From the NCBI GenBank assembly GCA_963844205.1, contig CAWJNK010000013.1, positions 1-64,000 of the forward strand: a stretch of DNA of 64,000 nucleotides, in the 5' to 3' direction. Shown one piece after another: positions 55,885 to 64,000 of the stretch; positions within the stretch are counted from its first letter, which is position 1; every line of letters starts with the position of its first letter. The notes under the pieces are model-generated. The model saw nothing but the letters and a program-made list of their open reading frames with translations. It was not told the origin of the DNA and ran no database searches. The position numbers and the translations under genes are program-made. This DNA comes from DASSUW01 sp963844205. GTDB taxonomy: Bacteria; Actinomycetota; Thermoleophilia; Solirubrobacterales; Solirubrobacteraceae.

Positions 55885-58744
55885 CGAACGCGACGCCGTC
55901 GATGCTCACGGCGCTGTGCCCGTTGTGGCCGTTGTAGCCGTTGTAGCCGTTGTAGCCAGCGAACAGCGTGCCGAGTCCGGCGCTGGCGCGCGCCCGAACC
56001 TCATGGTCGGTGAGCGTCTCGCCCCAGTCGGCGTCCACGCGCTGCCCGGTCGGCGATCCGACCGCCGCAAGGGCGCGCTCGAAATGCAGGCGACTCGCCT
56101 GGTGATCGCCCACCCCCGCGAGCGCCTCGCCGAGAAGCAGTGCGCCGGCGGTTGCCGTCGCCTTGCAGCTCGCCGCCGAGCGCAGGTGCCGGATCGCGGC
56201 ATCGTGCTCACCGAGCTGGAGGCGCGCCCGCCCGGCCCACAGCTGCGACCACGCCCAGCCGTCGACGGTCCGGACGCCGAACAGCGTGGCGGCCTGCTCG
56301 AAGCACACGGCTGCGTCGAGCAGCGAGGTCTTCTGAGCGGCGGCGTCCCGGCGGTCCTGGGCGACGCTCCAGTGGCAGAACGCGACCTTCCAATGCAGAT
56401 GCGGGTCGTTGGGCGTCAGCCAGAGCGTCTGCTTCCAGGCCGCGAGCGCCTCCTCGAACTGCAAGAGCGCGAAGTGCGCCTTTCCGACCTCGCGCCGGGC
56501 CGACGCGCTCAGCGGATCCTGCAACTGGCCCTTCGACGCGGCCGCGAGCGCCTCATGGCGGTCGCCCATGTTGCGTAGCGCGCGTGCGTGCTTGGCGTGC
56601 AGCGAGTGCTGGATGATGCCCGCCGGCCGGACGTCTTCGAGCAGCGCGATCAGGCTCGCGTACTCCGCCGCCGCCTCGTCCCATCCTCCGGGGTGGCAGT
56701 GCGTGCGGGCGAGCGCGATCTGGACCTGCTCGCGCTCCCACGCCTGCTCGTCGCCGTAGCGCGCCTTGATCGTGCGCAGCCGCTCGACGTCGTGCCGCTT
56801 GGTCGCGTCCTCGAGCTCGCGGTGCAGCGCCCTGAGCCCTTCGATGCGGGCGACGGCGTGGTCGTCCTCGAGCCGCTCGTAGGTGCGCCGGAGCGCGTTG
56901 AGCGTGCACTCTCGCAGGGCGACCGAAGCGTTCGAGTGGTGCGCCTCGAGCGTCCGGCGGTAGATCGGCGCGAGTTCGCCGAGTGCGGCGTCGGCGTAGC
57001 GCCGGGCACGCAGTTCCTCTGCGGGCGAGGCGGCGTGCGCGCTCGCCAAGCGGGCCCAGTAGACGGGGTTCTCGGTGTCGATCTTGAGGGCGGCGTGGTA
57101 GCGCTCGAGCGCGAACTCGATGTTGCTGTGGCACTCGAGCATCTGGCCGTAGGCGCTCAGGGTGGCGGCCTTGGTGTCGCCGATGGCCAGGTCGCAGGCC
57201 TGTGCGTAGAAGCGATTCGCGCGAGCATCCCGCCTCAACGGGCGGTCCCCCTGCTCGGCGGCGACATGGTTGATGTCGGCGAGGTTGCTCAGCGCGGCGG
57301 CGAGGTTCGATCGCGCGCCCGGCAGCAGGCTGTCGACGGTCGGCGGCCGCCGCCGCTCCACGCACTCGACGTTGCGTAGCCGGCGCCACGACTCGGCGAC
57401 GGCCGCGCGGTGGCTGGCCTCGCTCTCGTCGACCCGTCCGAGGCCCATCAGCGCGATGCCCATGAGGTCGTGCGCCTGGGCGTGGTGCGGATCGAGCTCG
57501 AGCACTCGCTCGCAACGGCACACGATCGCCTCCAGCTGGCCGGTATCGCAGCTGCCCATCCGCGTGTACTCGTGCACGGCGAGCGCGTACACGGCCTCGA
57601 CGCGATCGCGGTTGAGGGCGACGGACCGGTTGAACGCCGCGAGCGCCGCGTCGAGCCGTGCCGCATAGGCGGCATCCGGGTCGTCCTCCGGCTTGACGTA
57701 GTCGGACCGCTCGGCGGCCTCGCGCTCGAGGTCCGCGAGCTGGCTGTAGACGACGCCGAGGTTGTAGAAGGCGAGGTCGAACCCCTCGTCCTCGGCGATC
57801 GCCTCGAGCAGTTTGCCCTCGGCGCTCTCGAGCTTGGCGCCGCGGTCGCGCGGAGTGCGGTAGCTCTCCCAGTAAAGCTCGAGGTACTCGCTGAACGAGC
57901 GGATCGCGCGCCAACGCACGGAGGTGCGCAGGGTCAGGTCAGTGAAAATGCGGGACGCGAGCTCGCTGATCATCGGGTCCAGGAACGCGGCGTCCGTGGT
58001 CGCGACGACGGCCTTTCTCGAGGCGTCGACCCGCCACTGATACGCCCGCTTGCCGCCGACGAGCTGCGCCGTGAGCATCGGCCCGCCGGTGGCATCCGTG
58101 TGGTGCAGGCTGCCGACGATCCGCGGCCCGCGGGCGAGCTTGCCGACCAGCCCCAGCACGAACCCGATCGGGATCTTGATGCCGGCGAATGCCACCGTCG
58201 TCTCGGTCGCGACCGCGTCGTTCAATGTGCTCGCCACCTCGTCGGCGCTGACCGACAGGAACGCCCCGGCCTGCGTGTCGGGGCCTGCGCCGCCGCGGCC
58301 GTGAGCGCCGACCGACATCGGCGTCGAGAGCTCGTCGTTCACGCGGCTGTGGAGCTCGCGCAGCCGGCTCAGCTCGGCGATCAGGAGTGTCGCCAGGCCC
58401 TCGACCGCCTGTTTCTCGTCCTTCGTGTAGTCGACGAAGCCCTCGACGACGATGCGCCGTCGCGCGCGAACGATCCAGAGCAGCGCGAAGATCGCAGCCG
58501 AGCTGGCGACCACGCTCTCGATGCTCCACAGGTCGGCAAGGTGCGGATTGCCGGCCTCCATCGAGGCCCACATGCCCTCGGGCACACGGTCGAAGACAAA
58601 GTTCACGGCGGCCGGCAGCGCGAGCAGACCGAGGCTGACGGCGGTCAGCCAGAGCAGCACCAGCCCCCAACCGTGGGTGGCGTGGCGCTGGACGCTGCCG
58701 TAAGCGCGCGCGAAGGTGAGCTTGAGCCGCGGTGCATGGGTCAT
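55874..58744 (-). CDS. Large membrane-anchored TPR protein
   Basis: 956 residues. Two N-terminal helices (about 26-50 and 75-93) anchor it. From about residue 300 the sequence is a run of TPR-like helices (LAFYNLGVVYSQLADLE, AALAAFNRSVALNRDRVEAV, HWKVAFCHWSVAQD). The tail carries GYNGYNGYNGHNGH, encoded by a 9-bp tandem repeat. It resembles bacterial effector-associated or scaffold TPR proteins; no enzymatic domain is seen. Divergent from the phosphorylase gene. Confidence 0.8.
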   Translation of the reverse strand: MTHAPRLKLTFARAYGSVQRHATHGWGLVLLWLTAVSLGLLALPAAVNFVFDRVPEGMWASMEAGNPHLADLWSIESVVASSAAIFALLWIVRARRRIVVEGFVDYTKDEKQAVEGLATLLIAELSRLRELHSRVNDELSTPMSVGAHGRGGAGPDTQAGAFLSVSADEVASTLNDAVATETTVAFAGIKIPIGFVLGLVGKLARGPRIVGSLHHTDATGGPMLTAQLVGGKRAYQWRVDASRKAVVATTDAAFLDPMISELASRIFTDLTLRTSVRWRAIRSFSEYLELYWESYRTPRDRGAKLESAEGKLLEAIAEDEGFDLAFYNLGVVYSQLADLEREAAERSDYVKPEDDPDAAYAARLDAALAAFNRSVALNRDRVEAVYALAVHEYTRMGSCDTGQLEAIVCRCERVLELDPHHAQAHDLMGIALMGLGRVDESEASHRAAVAESWRRLRNVECVERRRPPTVDSLLPGARSNLAAALSNLADINHVAAEQGDRPLRRDARANRFYAQACDLAIGDTKAATLSAYGQMLECHSNIEFALERYHAALKIDTENPVYWARLASAHAASPAEELRARRYADAALGELAPIYRRTLEAHHSNASVALRECTLNALRRTYERLEDDHAVARIEGLRALHRELEDATKRHDVERLRTIKARYGDEQAWEREQVQIALARTHCHPGGWDEAAAEYASLIALLEDVRPAGIIQHSLHAKHARALRNMGDRHEALAAASKGQLQDPLSASARREVGKAHFALLQFEEALAAWKQTLWLTPNDPHLHWKVAFCHWSVAQDRRDAAAQKTSLLDAAVCFEQAATLFGVRTVDGWAWSQLWAGRARLQLGEHDAAIRHLRSAASCKATATAGALLLGEALAGVGDHQASRLHFERALAAVGSPTGQRVDADWGETLTDHEVRARASAGLGTLFAGYNGYNGYNGHNGHSAVSIDGVAFVRA
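55916..55957. repeat. 9-bp tandem repeat (GTRGCCGTT)n in the TPR gene
   Basis: Four full units plus a partial one at the 3' end of the TPR gene, encoding Tyr-Asn-Gly (or His-Asn-Gly) repeats. Units of nine bases keep the frame, so copy number can vary without breaking the gene. Confidence 0.85.
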
Positions 58745-58859
58745 GGGCGCAGATTCATCGGTCGGGGTTTCCAGCCCATTGGCGTGACCTTTGCGCTCGC
58801 TTGCAGGCCGAAAGGCCAGGGGCAGGGCACTCTCGCGCCGGGTTCGCTACATAACAGGG

Positions 58860-61016
58860 GTGACCGCAGGTTCCTCCGACATCAATTCGGCCGTCGAAGC
58901 GCTGCGCTCGCGGCTGCCCGAGCCGCTCGCGCCGCTCGCGGACCTCGCCTACAACTACCGCTGGTCGTGGACGCACGGCGGCCCGGAGCTGCTCGCCTCC
59001 GTCGACCCTCGGCGCTGGGAGCTCTGCCTGGGCAACCCCGTCCGTCTGCTCGGGGAGACGCCGCCCGCGCGTCTCGCCGAACTGGCCCAGGACGCCGACT
59101 TCCTCCGCCGCGTCGCCGACCTGCACGAGGCCGTGTCGGCCAAGCTGGCGGAGCCGCTGCTCGACCATCCCGTCACGGAGGACCGGCCGGCCGCCTTCTT
59201 CTGTGCCGAGTACGCGATCCACAAGTCGCTGCCGGTCTACTCCGGTGGCCTCGGGGTGCTGGCCGGCGACATCCTCAAGGAGGCCTCGGACATGGGGCTG
59301 CCGCTGGTCGCGGTCGGCCTCATGTACCGCCACGGCTACTTCCGCCAGCGGATCGACGCGTCGGGCTGGCAGCACGAGTACTGGGTCGAGACCGATCCCG
59401 ACCGCGTGCCCGCCGCGCTCGTCTGCGACGGCGGCGGCGAGCCGCTGTGCGTGCAGGTCCCGATCGGCGAGCGCACGGTCGTCGCGCAGGTCTGGCGCGT
59501 CGACGTGGGCCGGGTGCCGTTGCTGCTGCTCGACGCCGACCGGCCGGAGAACGACCTCACCGACCGGTGGATCACCTCGCGGCTCTACGTCGGCGACCCG
59601 GGCGTGCGGCTCGGCCAGTACGCGCTGCTGGGCATCGGCGGCGTGCGCGCGCTCCACGCGCTCGGCATCGAGCCTGGCGTCGTGCACCTCAACGAGGGCC
59701 ATGCCGCGATGGCGTGCCTGGAGCTCGCCCGGGCCGAGCGCGAGCGGACCGGCGCGTCGGTCGACGAGGCGTTCGAGGCCGTCCGCCAGCGCACGGTCTT
59801 CACCACCCACACGCCGGTCCCCGCCGGCAACGACACCTACCCGGCCACGCACATGGCCGAGGCGCTGGGGGGCATCGCGACCCAGATGGGCGTCGACGTC
59901 GACACGCTCGTGCGCCGCGGCCGCACGCACCCGGAGGAGGCCGCCGAGCCGTTCGGCGTGACGCAGTTCGCGCTGCGCTCGAGCCGGATCGCGAACGGCG
60001 TGAGCGCCCGCCACGGCGCGGTCGCGCGCGAGATGTGGCACGAACTGTGGCCGGACCGGCCGGTCGAGGACGTGCCGATCACGCACGTCACCAACGGCGC
60101 CCACATCCCGACCTGGATCGGCGGGCCGATGCGCGAGCTGCTCGACCGCCACCTCGGCGAGGGATGGACCGACCGCGCCGTCGATCCCGCGACCTGGGAG
60201 CCGGTGGACGAGATCCTCGCCGAGGATCTGTGGGCGGCCCGCAACGCGCAGCGCCGGGCGCTGATCGACGTGGTGCGTGAGCGCAGCGTGGCCGACCGGC
60301 TGGGGCGCGGCGACACCGCCGAGTACGTCCGGGCCGCGGCTCAGGCGCTCGACCCCGACATGCTCACGATCGGCTTCGCGCGCCGCGTGGCGACGTACAA
60401 GCGGCTGGACCTGCTGCTGCGCGACGTCGACCGAGCGCTGGCGCTGCTCTGCGACGACGAGCGGCCAGTGCAGCTCATCCTGGCCGGCAAGGCGCACCCG
60501 AAGGACGAACCCGGCAAGAAGCTCGTGCAGGGGCTGTTCGAGATGAAGGCGCACCTGCCCGTCGCGCGCCGCGTCGTGTACCTCGACGACTACGACCTCG
60601 CGCTCGGCGCCGCGATGGTGCGCGGCTGCGACATCTGGGTCAACGTCCCGCGCCCGCCGCTCGAGGCCAGCGGCACCAGCGGCATCAAGTCGGCGATGAA
60701 CGGCGGCCTGCAGCTCAGCGTGCTCGACGGCTGGTGGCCGGAGGCCTACGACGGCGCCAACGGGTGGGCGATCTCGGGCGAGATCGACCACGACCACGGC
60801 GCGCAGGACTGGCGCCACGCCGACGAGCTGTACCGGCTGCTGACCGACGAGGCGGTGCCGACCTACTACGGCCGCGACGCCGGCGGGCTCCCGCAAGCGT
60901 GGCTCGACATGGTCCGCGCCTCCCTGCGCACGATCGGGCCGAACTTCGGCGCCGGCCGGATGGTCCGCGACTACGCGGAGCGCATCTACCCCGCGCACGT
61001 GGGGGCCGGCGCGTAG
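58860..61016 (+). CDS. glgP: Alpha-glucan (glycogen) phosphorylase, short actinobacterial type
   Basis: 718 residues from the GTG at 58860. The N-terminal part has LADLAYNYRWSW and FFCAEYAIHKSLPVYSGGLGVLAGD. The PLP-lysine motif is EASGTSGIKSAMNGGLQLSV near residue 605, with GFARRVATYKR and VNVPRPP before it. It releases glucose-1-phosphate from glycogen or maltodextrin. The length and the N-terminal domain fit the family without the classical allosteric site. Confidence 0.92.
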   Translation: MTAGSSDINSAVEALRSRLPEPLAPLADLAYNYRWSWTHGGPELLASVDPRRWELCLGNPVRLLGETPPARLAELAQDADFLRRVADLHEAVSAKLAEPLLDHPVTEDRPAAFFCAEYAIHKSLPVYSGGLGVLAGDILKEASDMGLPLVAVGLMYRHGYFRQRIDASGWQHEYWVETDPDRVPAALVCDGGGEPLCVQVPIGERTVVAQVWRVDVGRVPLLLLDADRPENDLTDRWITSRLYVGDPGVRLGQYALLGIGGVRALHALGIEPGVVHLNEGHAAMACLELARAERERTGASVDEAFEAVRQRTVFTTHTPVPAGNDTYPATHMAEALGGIATQMGVDVDTLVRRGRTHPEEAAEPFGVTQFALRSSRIANGVSARHGAVAREMWHELWPDRPVEDVPITHVTNGAHIPTWIGGPMRELLDRHLGEGWTDRAVDPATWEPVDEILAEDLWAARNAQRRALIDVVRERSVADRLGRGDTAEYVRAAAQALDPDMLTIGFARRVATYKRLDLLLRDVDRALALLCDDERPVQLILAGKAHPKDEPGKKLVQGLFEMKAHLPVARRVVYLDDYDLALGAAMVRGCDIWVNVPRPPLEASGTSGIKSAMNGGLQLSVLDGWWPEAYDGANGWAISGEIDHDHGAQDWRHADELYRLLTDEAVPTYYGRDAGGLPQAWLDMVRASLRTIGPNFGAGRMVRDYAERIYPAHVGAGA

Positions 61017-61041
61017 CGCCGCCCCGCGTGCCTGGCTCCGC

Positions 61042-61140
61042 GCCCGGCGGCCCGGGCGCCGCGCCGCGCCTTGTGCCCGGCGGCCCGGGCGTTGCGCCGC
61101 GCCTCGTGCCCGGCGGCCCGGGCGCCGCGGCGCCCGTGTT
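61042..61140. repeat. 33-bp tandem repeat, three copies
   Basis: GCCCGGCGGCCCGGGCG recurs at 61042, 61075 and 61108 with a period of 33 bases. If the next gene starts at the GTG 61028, the repeat encodes 11-residue units (VPGGPGVAPRL). If it starts at 61136, the repeat is untranslated leader. Confidence 0.85.
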
Positions 61141-61531
61141 CTGGCTCAAGGCGGTCGGGCACGCGCGGGGGCCGCTGCCGGAGCGCTGGCTCGACGAGCG
61201 GCCCGAGCTGCTGCGCCGCACCGGCTTCCCGCGGCGCCCGCGGATCGCGGCCGGCGACCGGCTCGTGCTCTACGCGTCGGTCTGGCGGCGGGTGTTCGCG
61301 ATCTGCGAGGTCGTGGGTGAGCCGACGGAGCGACAGCACCCGCGCTGGCCATGGATCGTCGAGATCGAGGCCCTGCTGGTCGTGCCGCTGCTCGACGCGG
61401 CGCCGCCGGTCGAGGCCATCGGCGTCGCCGCCCGCTCGATGAGCCAGCAGTCGCACATCCGCATCGAGGCCGGGCACTACGACCGGGCCGTGGAGGCGAT
61501 CGCGTCGGTCGCGGTGCGCGGCGGCGGATAG
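61136..61531 (+). CDS. EVE/PUA-like domain protein
   Basis: 131 residues from the GTG at 61136 (MFWLKAVGHARGPLPERWL). The pattern PELLRRTGFPRRPRIAAGDRLVLYASVWRRVFAICEVVG followed by SMSQQSHIRIEAGHYDRAV is that of a small PUA/EVE-like family of actinobacteria that may bind modified bases or RNA. An upstream GTG at 61028 would add a Pro/Gly repeat tail; the domain itself begins at 61136. Confidence 0.65.
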   Translation: MFWLKAVGHARGPLPERWLDERPELLRRTGFPRRPRIAAGDRLVLYASVWRRVFAICEVVGEPTERQHPRWPWIVEIEALLVVPLLDAAPPVEAIGVAARSMSQQSHIRIEAGHYDRAVEAIASVAVRGGG

Positions 61532-61595
61532 CCGTACCGGCGTCCTAGGGATTCCCCCGATGCGGGGCATGGCGCCGTGAGCGAGGATCACGGAC

Positions 61596-61877
61596 ATGAT
61601 CGAGACCACCACGTCCGTGACCGTGATCCACGGCGCCATGCTCAGCTTCGAGACCGTCGGGGCCCGCGAGGCCACAGAAGCGCCGGTGCGCGTCCGGGAG
61701 CACCATCAGACGCTGCTGCGGGTGATCGACGGGATCGTGACGCTCGAGCTGGACGGCTCCGAGCGGACGCTGATGCGCGAGGGCGAGGCCCGCATCGAGT
61801 CCGGCGCCGTGCACCGGCTGTGGAGCTCCGGCGCCGACGAGGCCCGGATCGTGCAGGAGTTCCGCCGCGTGGCCTAG
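61596..61877 (+). CDS. Small cupin-domain protein
   Basis: 93 residues. The double-stranded beta-helix pattern is visible: REHHQTLLRVIDGIVTLELDG, ERTLMREGEARIESGAVHRLWSSG. It probably binds a metal through histidines in these motifs. Substrate unknown. It lies just upstream of the palindrome array and MarR-GNAT gene. Confidence 0.82.
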   Translation: MIETTTSVTVIHGAMLSFETVGAREATEAPVRVREHHQTLLRVIDGIVTLELDGSERTLMREGEARIESGAVHRLWSSGADEARIVQEFRRVA

Positions 61878-61884
61878 GCGCCGC

Positions 61885-61960
61885 CCACGATTTCGTGGGC
61901 CGCCCGGCCACGATTTCGTGGCGGCCCCACGATTTCGTGGCCGCCCCCACGATTTCGTGG
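61885..61960. repeat. Four tandem copies of the palindrome CCACGATTTCGTGG
   Basis: Exact copies start at 61885, 61908, 61927 and 61947 (spacing 23, 19 and 20), each flanked by GC-rich linkers. Each is self-complementary. About two turns of DNA separate them, so proteins would sit on the same face. They could be an operator array for the downstream regulator, or a terminator series for the cupin gene. Confidence 0.85.
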
Positions 61961-61964
61961 GTAT

Positions 61965-61988
61965 ATTCTCTGACCCAGGTCAGAGAAT
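61965..61988 (+). promoter_or_regulatory. Operator overlapping the MarR-GNAT start codon
   Basis: Arms ATTCTCTGAC and GTCAGAGAAT with a CCAG spacer form a perfect 10-bp inverted repeat. The right arm runs into the ATG (61987), and TATATT, a good -10 box, overlaps the left arm. Binding here would block transcription, so autorepression is likely. The message would be leaderless or nearly so. Confidence 0.75.
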
Positions 61989-62838
61989 GGACGACATCGC
62001 GCGGGTTCGCAGGTTCAACCGGTTCGTCACCCAGCAGGTCGGCGCGCTCAACGACCGCTACCTCGGCCACCGCCCGCTCGGCGAGTCGCGCGCGCTGTTC
62101 GAGATCGGCGCAGGCGGGGCGACGCCGCGCGACATCCGCGCGCGGCTGGGCCTCGACTCGGGCTACGTCGCACGGCTGATCGGCTCGCTGCGGCGCGACG
62201 GGCTGGTCGAGGAGCGGCCCGACCCGGCCGACCGGCGGACGAAGCGGCTGTCGCTGACCGCGGCCGGCCGCGCGGAGATGGCCGCGCTCGACCGCATCTC
62301 CGACGACCTCGCCGCCTCGGTGCTCGACCCGCTCACGGGCGAGCAGCGCGAGCGGCTCCTGCGCGCGCAGGCCGAGGTCGTGCGGCTGCTCGCGATCTCG
62401 ATGCTGACGATCGAGCACGAGGACGCCACCTCCGCCGACGCCCGCTGGTGCCTGGGCCACTACTTCGCCGAGCTCCGCGATCGGTTCGAGGAGTCGTTCG
62501 ACCCCGAGCGGACCCTGCCGGCCGACGACTCGGTGTTCCTCCTCGCCCGCCTCGGCGGCCAGCCGGCAGGCTGCGGGGCGCTCAAGACGCTGGAGCCGGA
62601 GGTCGGCGAGATCCTGCGCATGTGGGTCGACCGCGCGCACCGCGGCCTCGGCATCGGCGCACGTCTGCTCGACGCGCTGGAGGCCGAGTCGCGCGCGCTC
62701 GGGCATCGGGCGGTCCGGCTCTACACGAACCGGGCGCTCGCCGAGGCCAAGGCGATGTATCGCTCACGCGGCTACGTCGAGATCGCGCGGTACAACGAGG
62801 ATCCGTACGCCAATCACTGGTTCGAGAAGCGGCTCTGA
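61987..62838 (+). CDS. MarR-family regulator fused to a GNAT acetyltransferase
   Basis: 283 residues. The MarR winged helix is at about 1-140 (TPRDIRARLGLDSGYVARLIG, RPDPADRRTKRLSLT). The GNAT domain is at about 150-283, with the acetyl-CoA motif RMWVDRAHRGLGIGARLL and the closing RSRGYVEIARYNEDPYANHWF. This fusion is widespread; some members regulate and acetylate. No ribosome-binding site is present; the operator covers the start. Confidence 0.92.
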   Translation: MDDIARVRRFNRFVTQQVGALNDRYLGHRPLGESRALFEIGAGGATPRDIRARLGLDSGYVARLIGSLRRDGLVEERPDPADRRTKRLSLTAAGRAEMAALDRISDDLAASVLDPLTGEQRERLLRAQAEVVRLLAISMLTIEHEDATSADARWCLGHYFAELRDRFEESFDPERTLPADDSVFLLARLGGQPAGCGALKTLEPEVGEILRMWVDRAHRGLGIGARLLDALEAESRALGHRAVRLYTNRALAEAKAMYRSRGYVEIARYNEDPYANHWFEKRL

Positions 62839-62842
62839 GGGA

Positions 62843-63020
62843 CGAACTTCGGCATTGAGGGAGGGCACGGGGCGGTGCATTTCTCCCCAATTTCGTGGCC
62901 GCCGCCCGCCGTTGGGGACTTCGGCACCTCTACGGTGCGCTTCTCCCCAATCGTCGGCGACGAGCGGAGATTTGGGGCGAAATGCACCGCCTCCTCCCCA
63001 CCCAGCGCAGTTGACGTTCG
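62843..63020. repeat. Inverted-repeat element, copy C (about 178 bp)
   Basis: Left end CGAACTTCGGCATTGAGGG, right end CAGCGCAGTTGACGTTCG, as in copy B. Arms GCGGTGCATTTCTCCCCAA and TTGGGGCGAAATGCACCGC; inner arms GGCACC/GGTGC with CCCCAA. It fills the whole gap between the convergent MarR-GNAT and ABC-ATPase genes (4 and 3 bases from their stops). Confidence 0.82.
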
Positions 63021-63023
63021 TCG

Positions 63024-63998
63024 TCACGGCGCGGGGAACCGCCGAACACCAGCCTCGACGAGCCCGAGCCGGAGCGGCGCGCCCACCTCGAGCCGGGCGC
63101 GGCCTTCGAGCACCGTGACGAGCTGTGCGCCGCGCTCCGTGTCGACGCCCACCAGCGTCTCGCGGCCGAGCGCCTCGACGTACGCGACTCGGCCCTCGAT
63201 CGGCCCGAGCAGACCTTCGCTCCACGTCCTCACGTGCTCCGGCCGCACGCCGAGCAGCTCGCCGTCCCACGGCAGGAAGCTCATCGGCGGGCTGCCGATG
63301 AACCCGCCGACGAACACGTTGGCGGGCTCGTCGTACAGCTCCTCGGGCGTGCCGACCTGCTCGAGCCGCCCGTCGTTCATGACCGCGATCCGGTCGCCGA
63401 GCGTGAGCGCCTCGACCTGGTCGTGGGTGACGTAGATCGTCGTGGTCCCGATCTCGCGCTGGAGCCGCCGGATCTCGCCGCGCGCCTGGACCCGGAGCTG
63501 GGCGTCGAGATTCGAAAGCGGCTCGTCCATCAGCAGCACGCTCGGCTCCCGGACCAGCGCGCGGCCGAGCGCGACCCGCTGCTGCTGGCCGCCCGAGAGC
63601 TCGCGCGGCCGCCGGTCGAGCAGGTCGCCGATCCCCAGCGTCCGGCACGTCTCGGTCACGCGCCGGTCGATCTCCGCCCGCGCCAGCCCGCGCCGCCGGA
63701 GCCCGAAGGCCATGTTATCCCGCACCGTCATCTGCGGATAGAGCGCGTAGTCCTGGAACACCATCGCGACGTCCCGCGCGCGCGGCGCGACGTCGTTGAC
63801 CGTCCGCCCGTCGATCTCGACCCGCCCGCCGTCCACCGCCTCCAGCCCCGCGAGCATCCGCAACGCGGTCGTCTTGCCCGAGCCCGAGGGGCCGACCAGC
63901 ACCATCAGCTCCCCGTCGGCCACCTCCAGCGACAAGGACCGCACCGCCTCGACGAGCCCGAACCGCTTGCTCACCTCGTGGAACGCGACCGAGCTCAT
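63024..63998 (-). CDS. ABC transporter ATP-binding protein (MalK/UgpC type)
   Basis: 324 residues. Walker A LVGPSGSGKTTALRML, Q-loop MVFQDYALYPQMT, signature ELSGGQQQRVALGRAL, Walker B VLLMDEPLSNLDAQ and H-loop YVTHDQVEAL. The C-terminal TOBE/MalK-like regulatory domain has PWDGELLGVRPEHV and ends at RLGLVEAGVRRFPAP. It energises a carbohydrate-type importer whose permease and binding protein are probably beyond the right edge. Confidence 0.93.
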   Translation of the reverse strand: MSSVAFHEVSKRFGLVEAVRSLSLEVADGELMVLVGPSGSGKTTALRMLAGLEAVDGGRVEIDGRTVNDVAPRARDVAMVFQDYALYPQMTVRDNMAFGLRRRGLARAEIDRRVTETCRTLGIGDLLDRRPRELSGGQQQRVALGRALVREPSVLLMDEPLSNLDAQLRVQARGEIRRLQREIGTTTIYVTHDQVEALTLGDRIAVMNDGRLEQVGTPEELYDEPANVFVGGFIGSPPMSFLPWDGELLGVRPEHVRTWSEGLLGPIEGRVAYVEALGRETLVGVDTERGAQLVTVLEGRARLEVGAPLRLGLVEAGVRRFPAP

Positions 63999-64000
63999 CC

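Noticed and set aside
61885..61960. Four evenly spaced palindromes as a CRISPR array
   Set aside because: The repeat is 14 bp and the spacers only 5-9 bp, and there is no cas gene. It is an operator- or terminator-like series.

Overview
The window is high-G+C DNA (well above 70% by eye over most of its length) with GTG/TTG starts, many ATGA/GTGA overlaps and gene families typical of soil Actinomycetota. The gene types (PucR-linked arginine catabolism, BTAD/AAA/TPR regulators, alpha-glucan phosphorylase, MarR-GNAT fusion, actinobacterial IS110 and tyrosine recombinase) fit a Thermoleophilia/Solirubrobacterales-like organism. This is an inference; no rRNA or marker gene is present.

Layout. 1-5.4 kb: a glyoxylate/acyl-CoA cluster (partial FAD/Fe-S oxidase, divergent aminotransferase, class III CoA-transferase, enoyl-CoA hydratase) facing a response regulator-histidine kinase-methyltransferase operon (4.6-7.05 kb). 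7.16-7.26 kb: tRNA-Gly(GCC) with terminator. 7.3-12.8 kb: DUF5678/retropepsin pair, aldo/keto reductase, LysR, an orphan amino-acid-type binding lipoprotein, metallo-beta-lactamase-fold protein. 12.8-19.1 kb: glyoxalase-fold + AraC pair, then a PucR-controlled operon (symporter, agmatinase-family ureohydrolase, 2-ketoarginine-decarboxylase-like ThDP enzyme) that looks like arginine/guanidino-compound catabolism. 19.1-22.7 kb: DUF1801, UvrA-like protein, metallophosphoesterase.

22.73-42.54 kb is an accessory island. It starts exactly at the 3' end of the intact metallophosphoesterase gene and ends at a second, diverged copy of that gene's last ~100 bp. It is lower in G+C and carries small unrelated genes on both strands: lipoprotein, CDF, ChrA, two HEPN proteins, two GYD proteins, PPK2, EVE, SnoaL-like, PH-domain, membrane proteins and a TrlF-type PHP/ATPase. 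It also holds a truncated tyrosine recombinase, an IS110 element, three copies of a ~285-363-bp structured repeat, and at least 14 copies of a short same-orientation repeat at most gene boundaries. The organisation resembles a cassette array or mobile defence-type island and is the most interesting part of the window.

42.5-64 kb returns to core-like DNA: PPOX and glyoxalase-fold proteins, a large FtsX-type permease, a pair of copper-oxidase-like proteins (galactose-oxidase-like and amine-oxidase-like), an M43 metalloprotease, a 1.17-kaa BTAD/AAA/TPR regulator, a membrane TPR protein, glycogen phosphorylase, an EVE/PUA-like protein, a cupin, a MarR-GNAT regulator with an operator over its own start codon, and a MalK/UgpC-type ATPase. 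A second, unrelated family of ~180-bp inverted-repeat elements occurs at 9.3, 50.4 and 62.8 kb. Four genes carry single-base frameshifts and one an in-frame TGA; those in conserved catabolic genes may be sequence errors.
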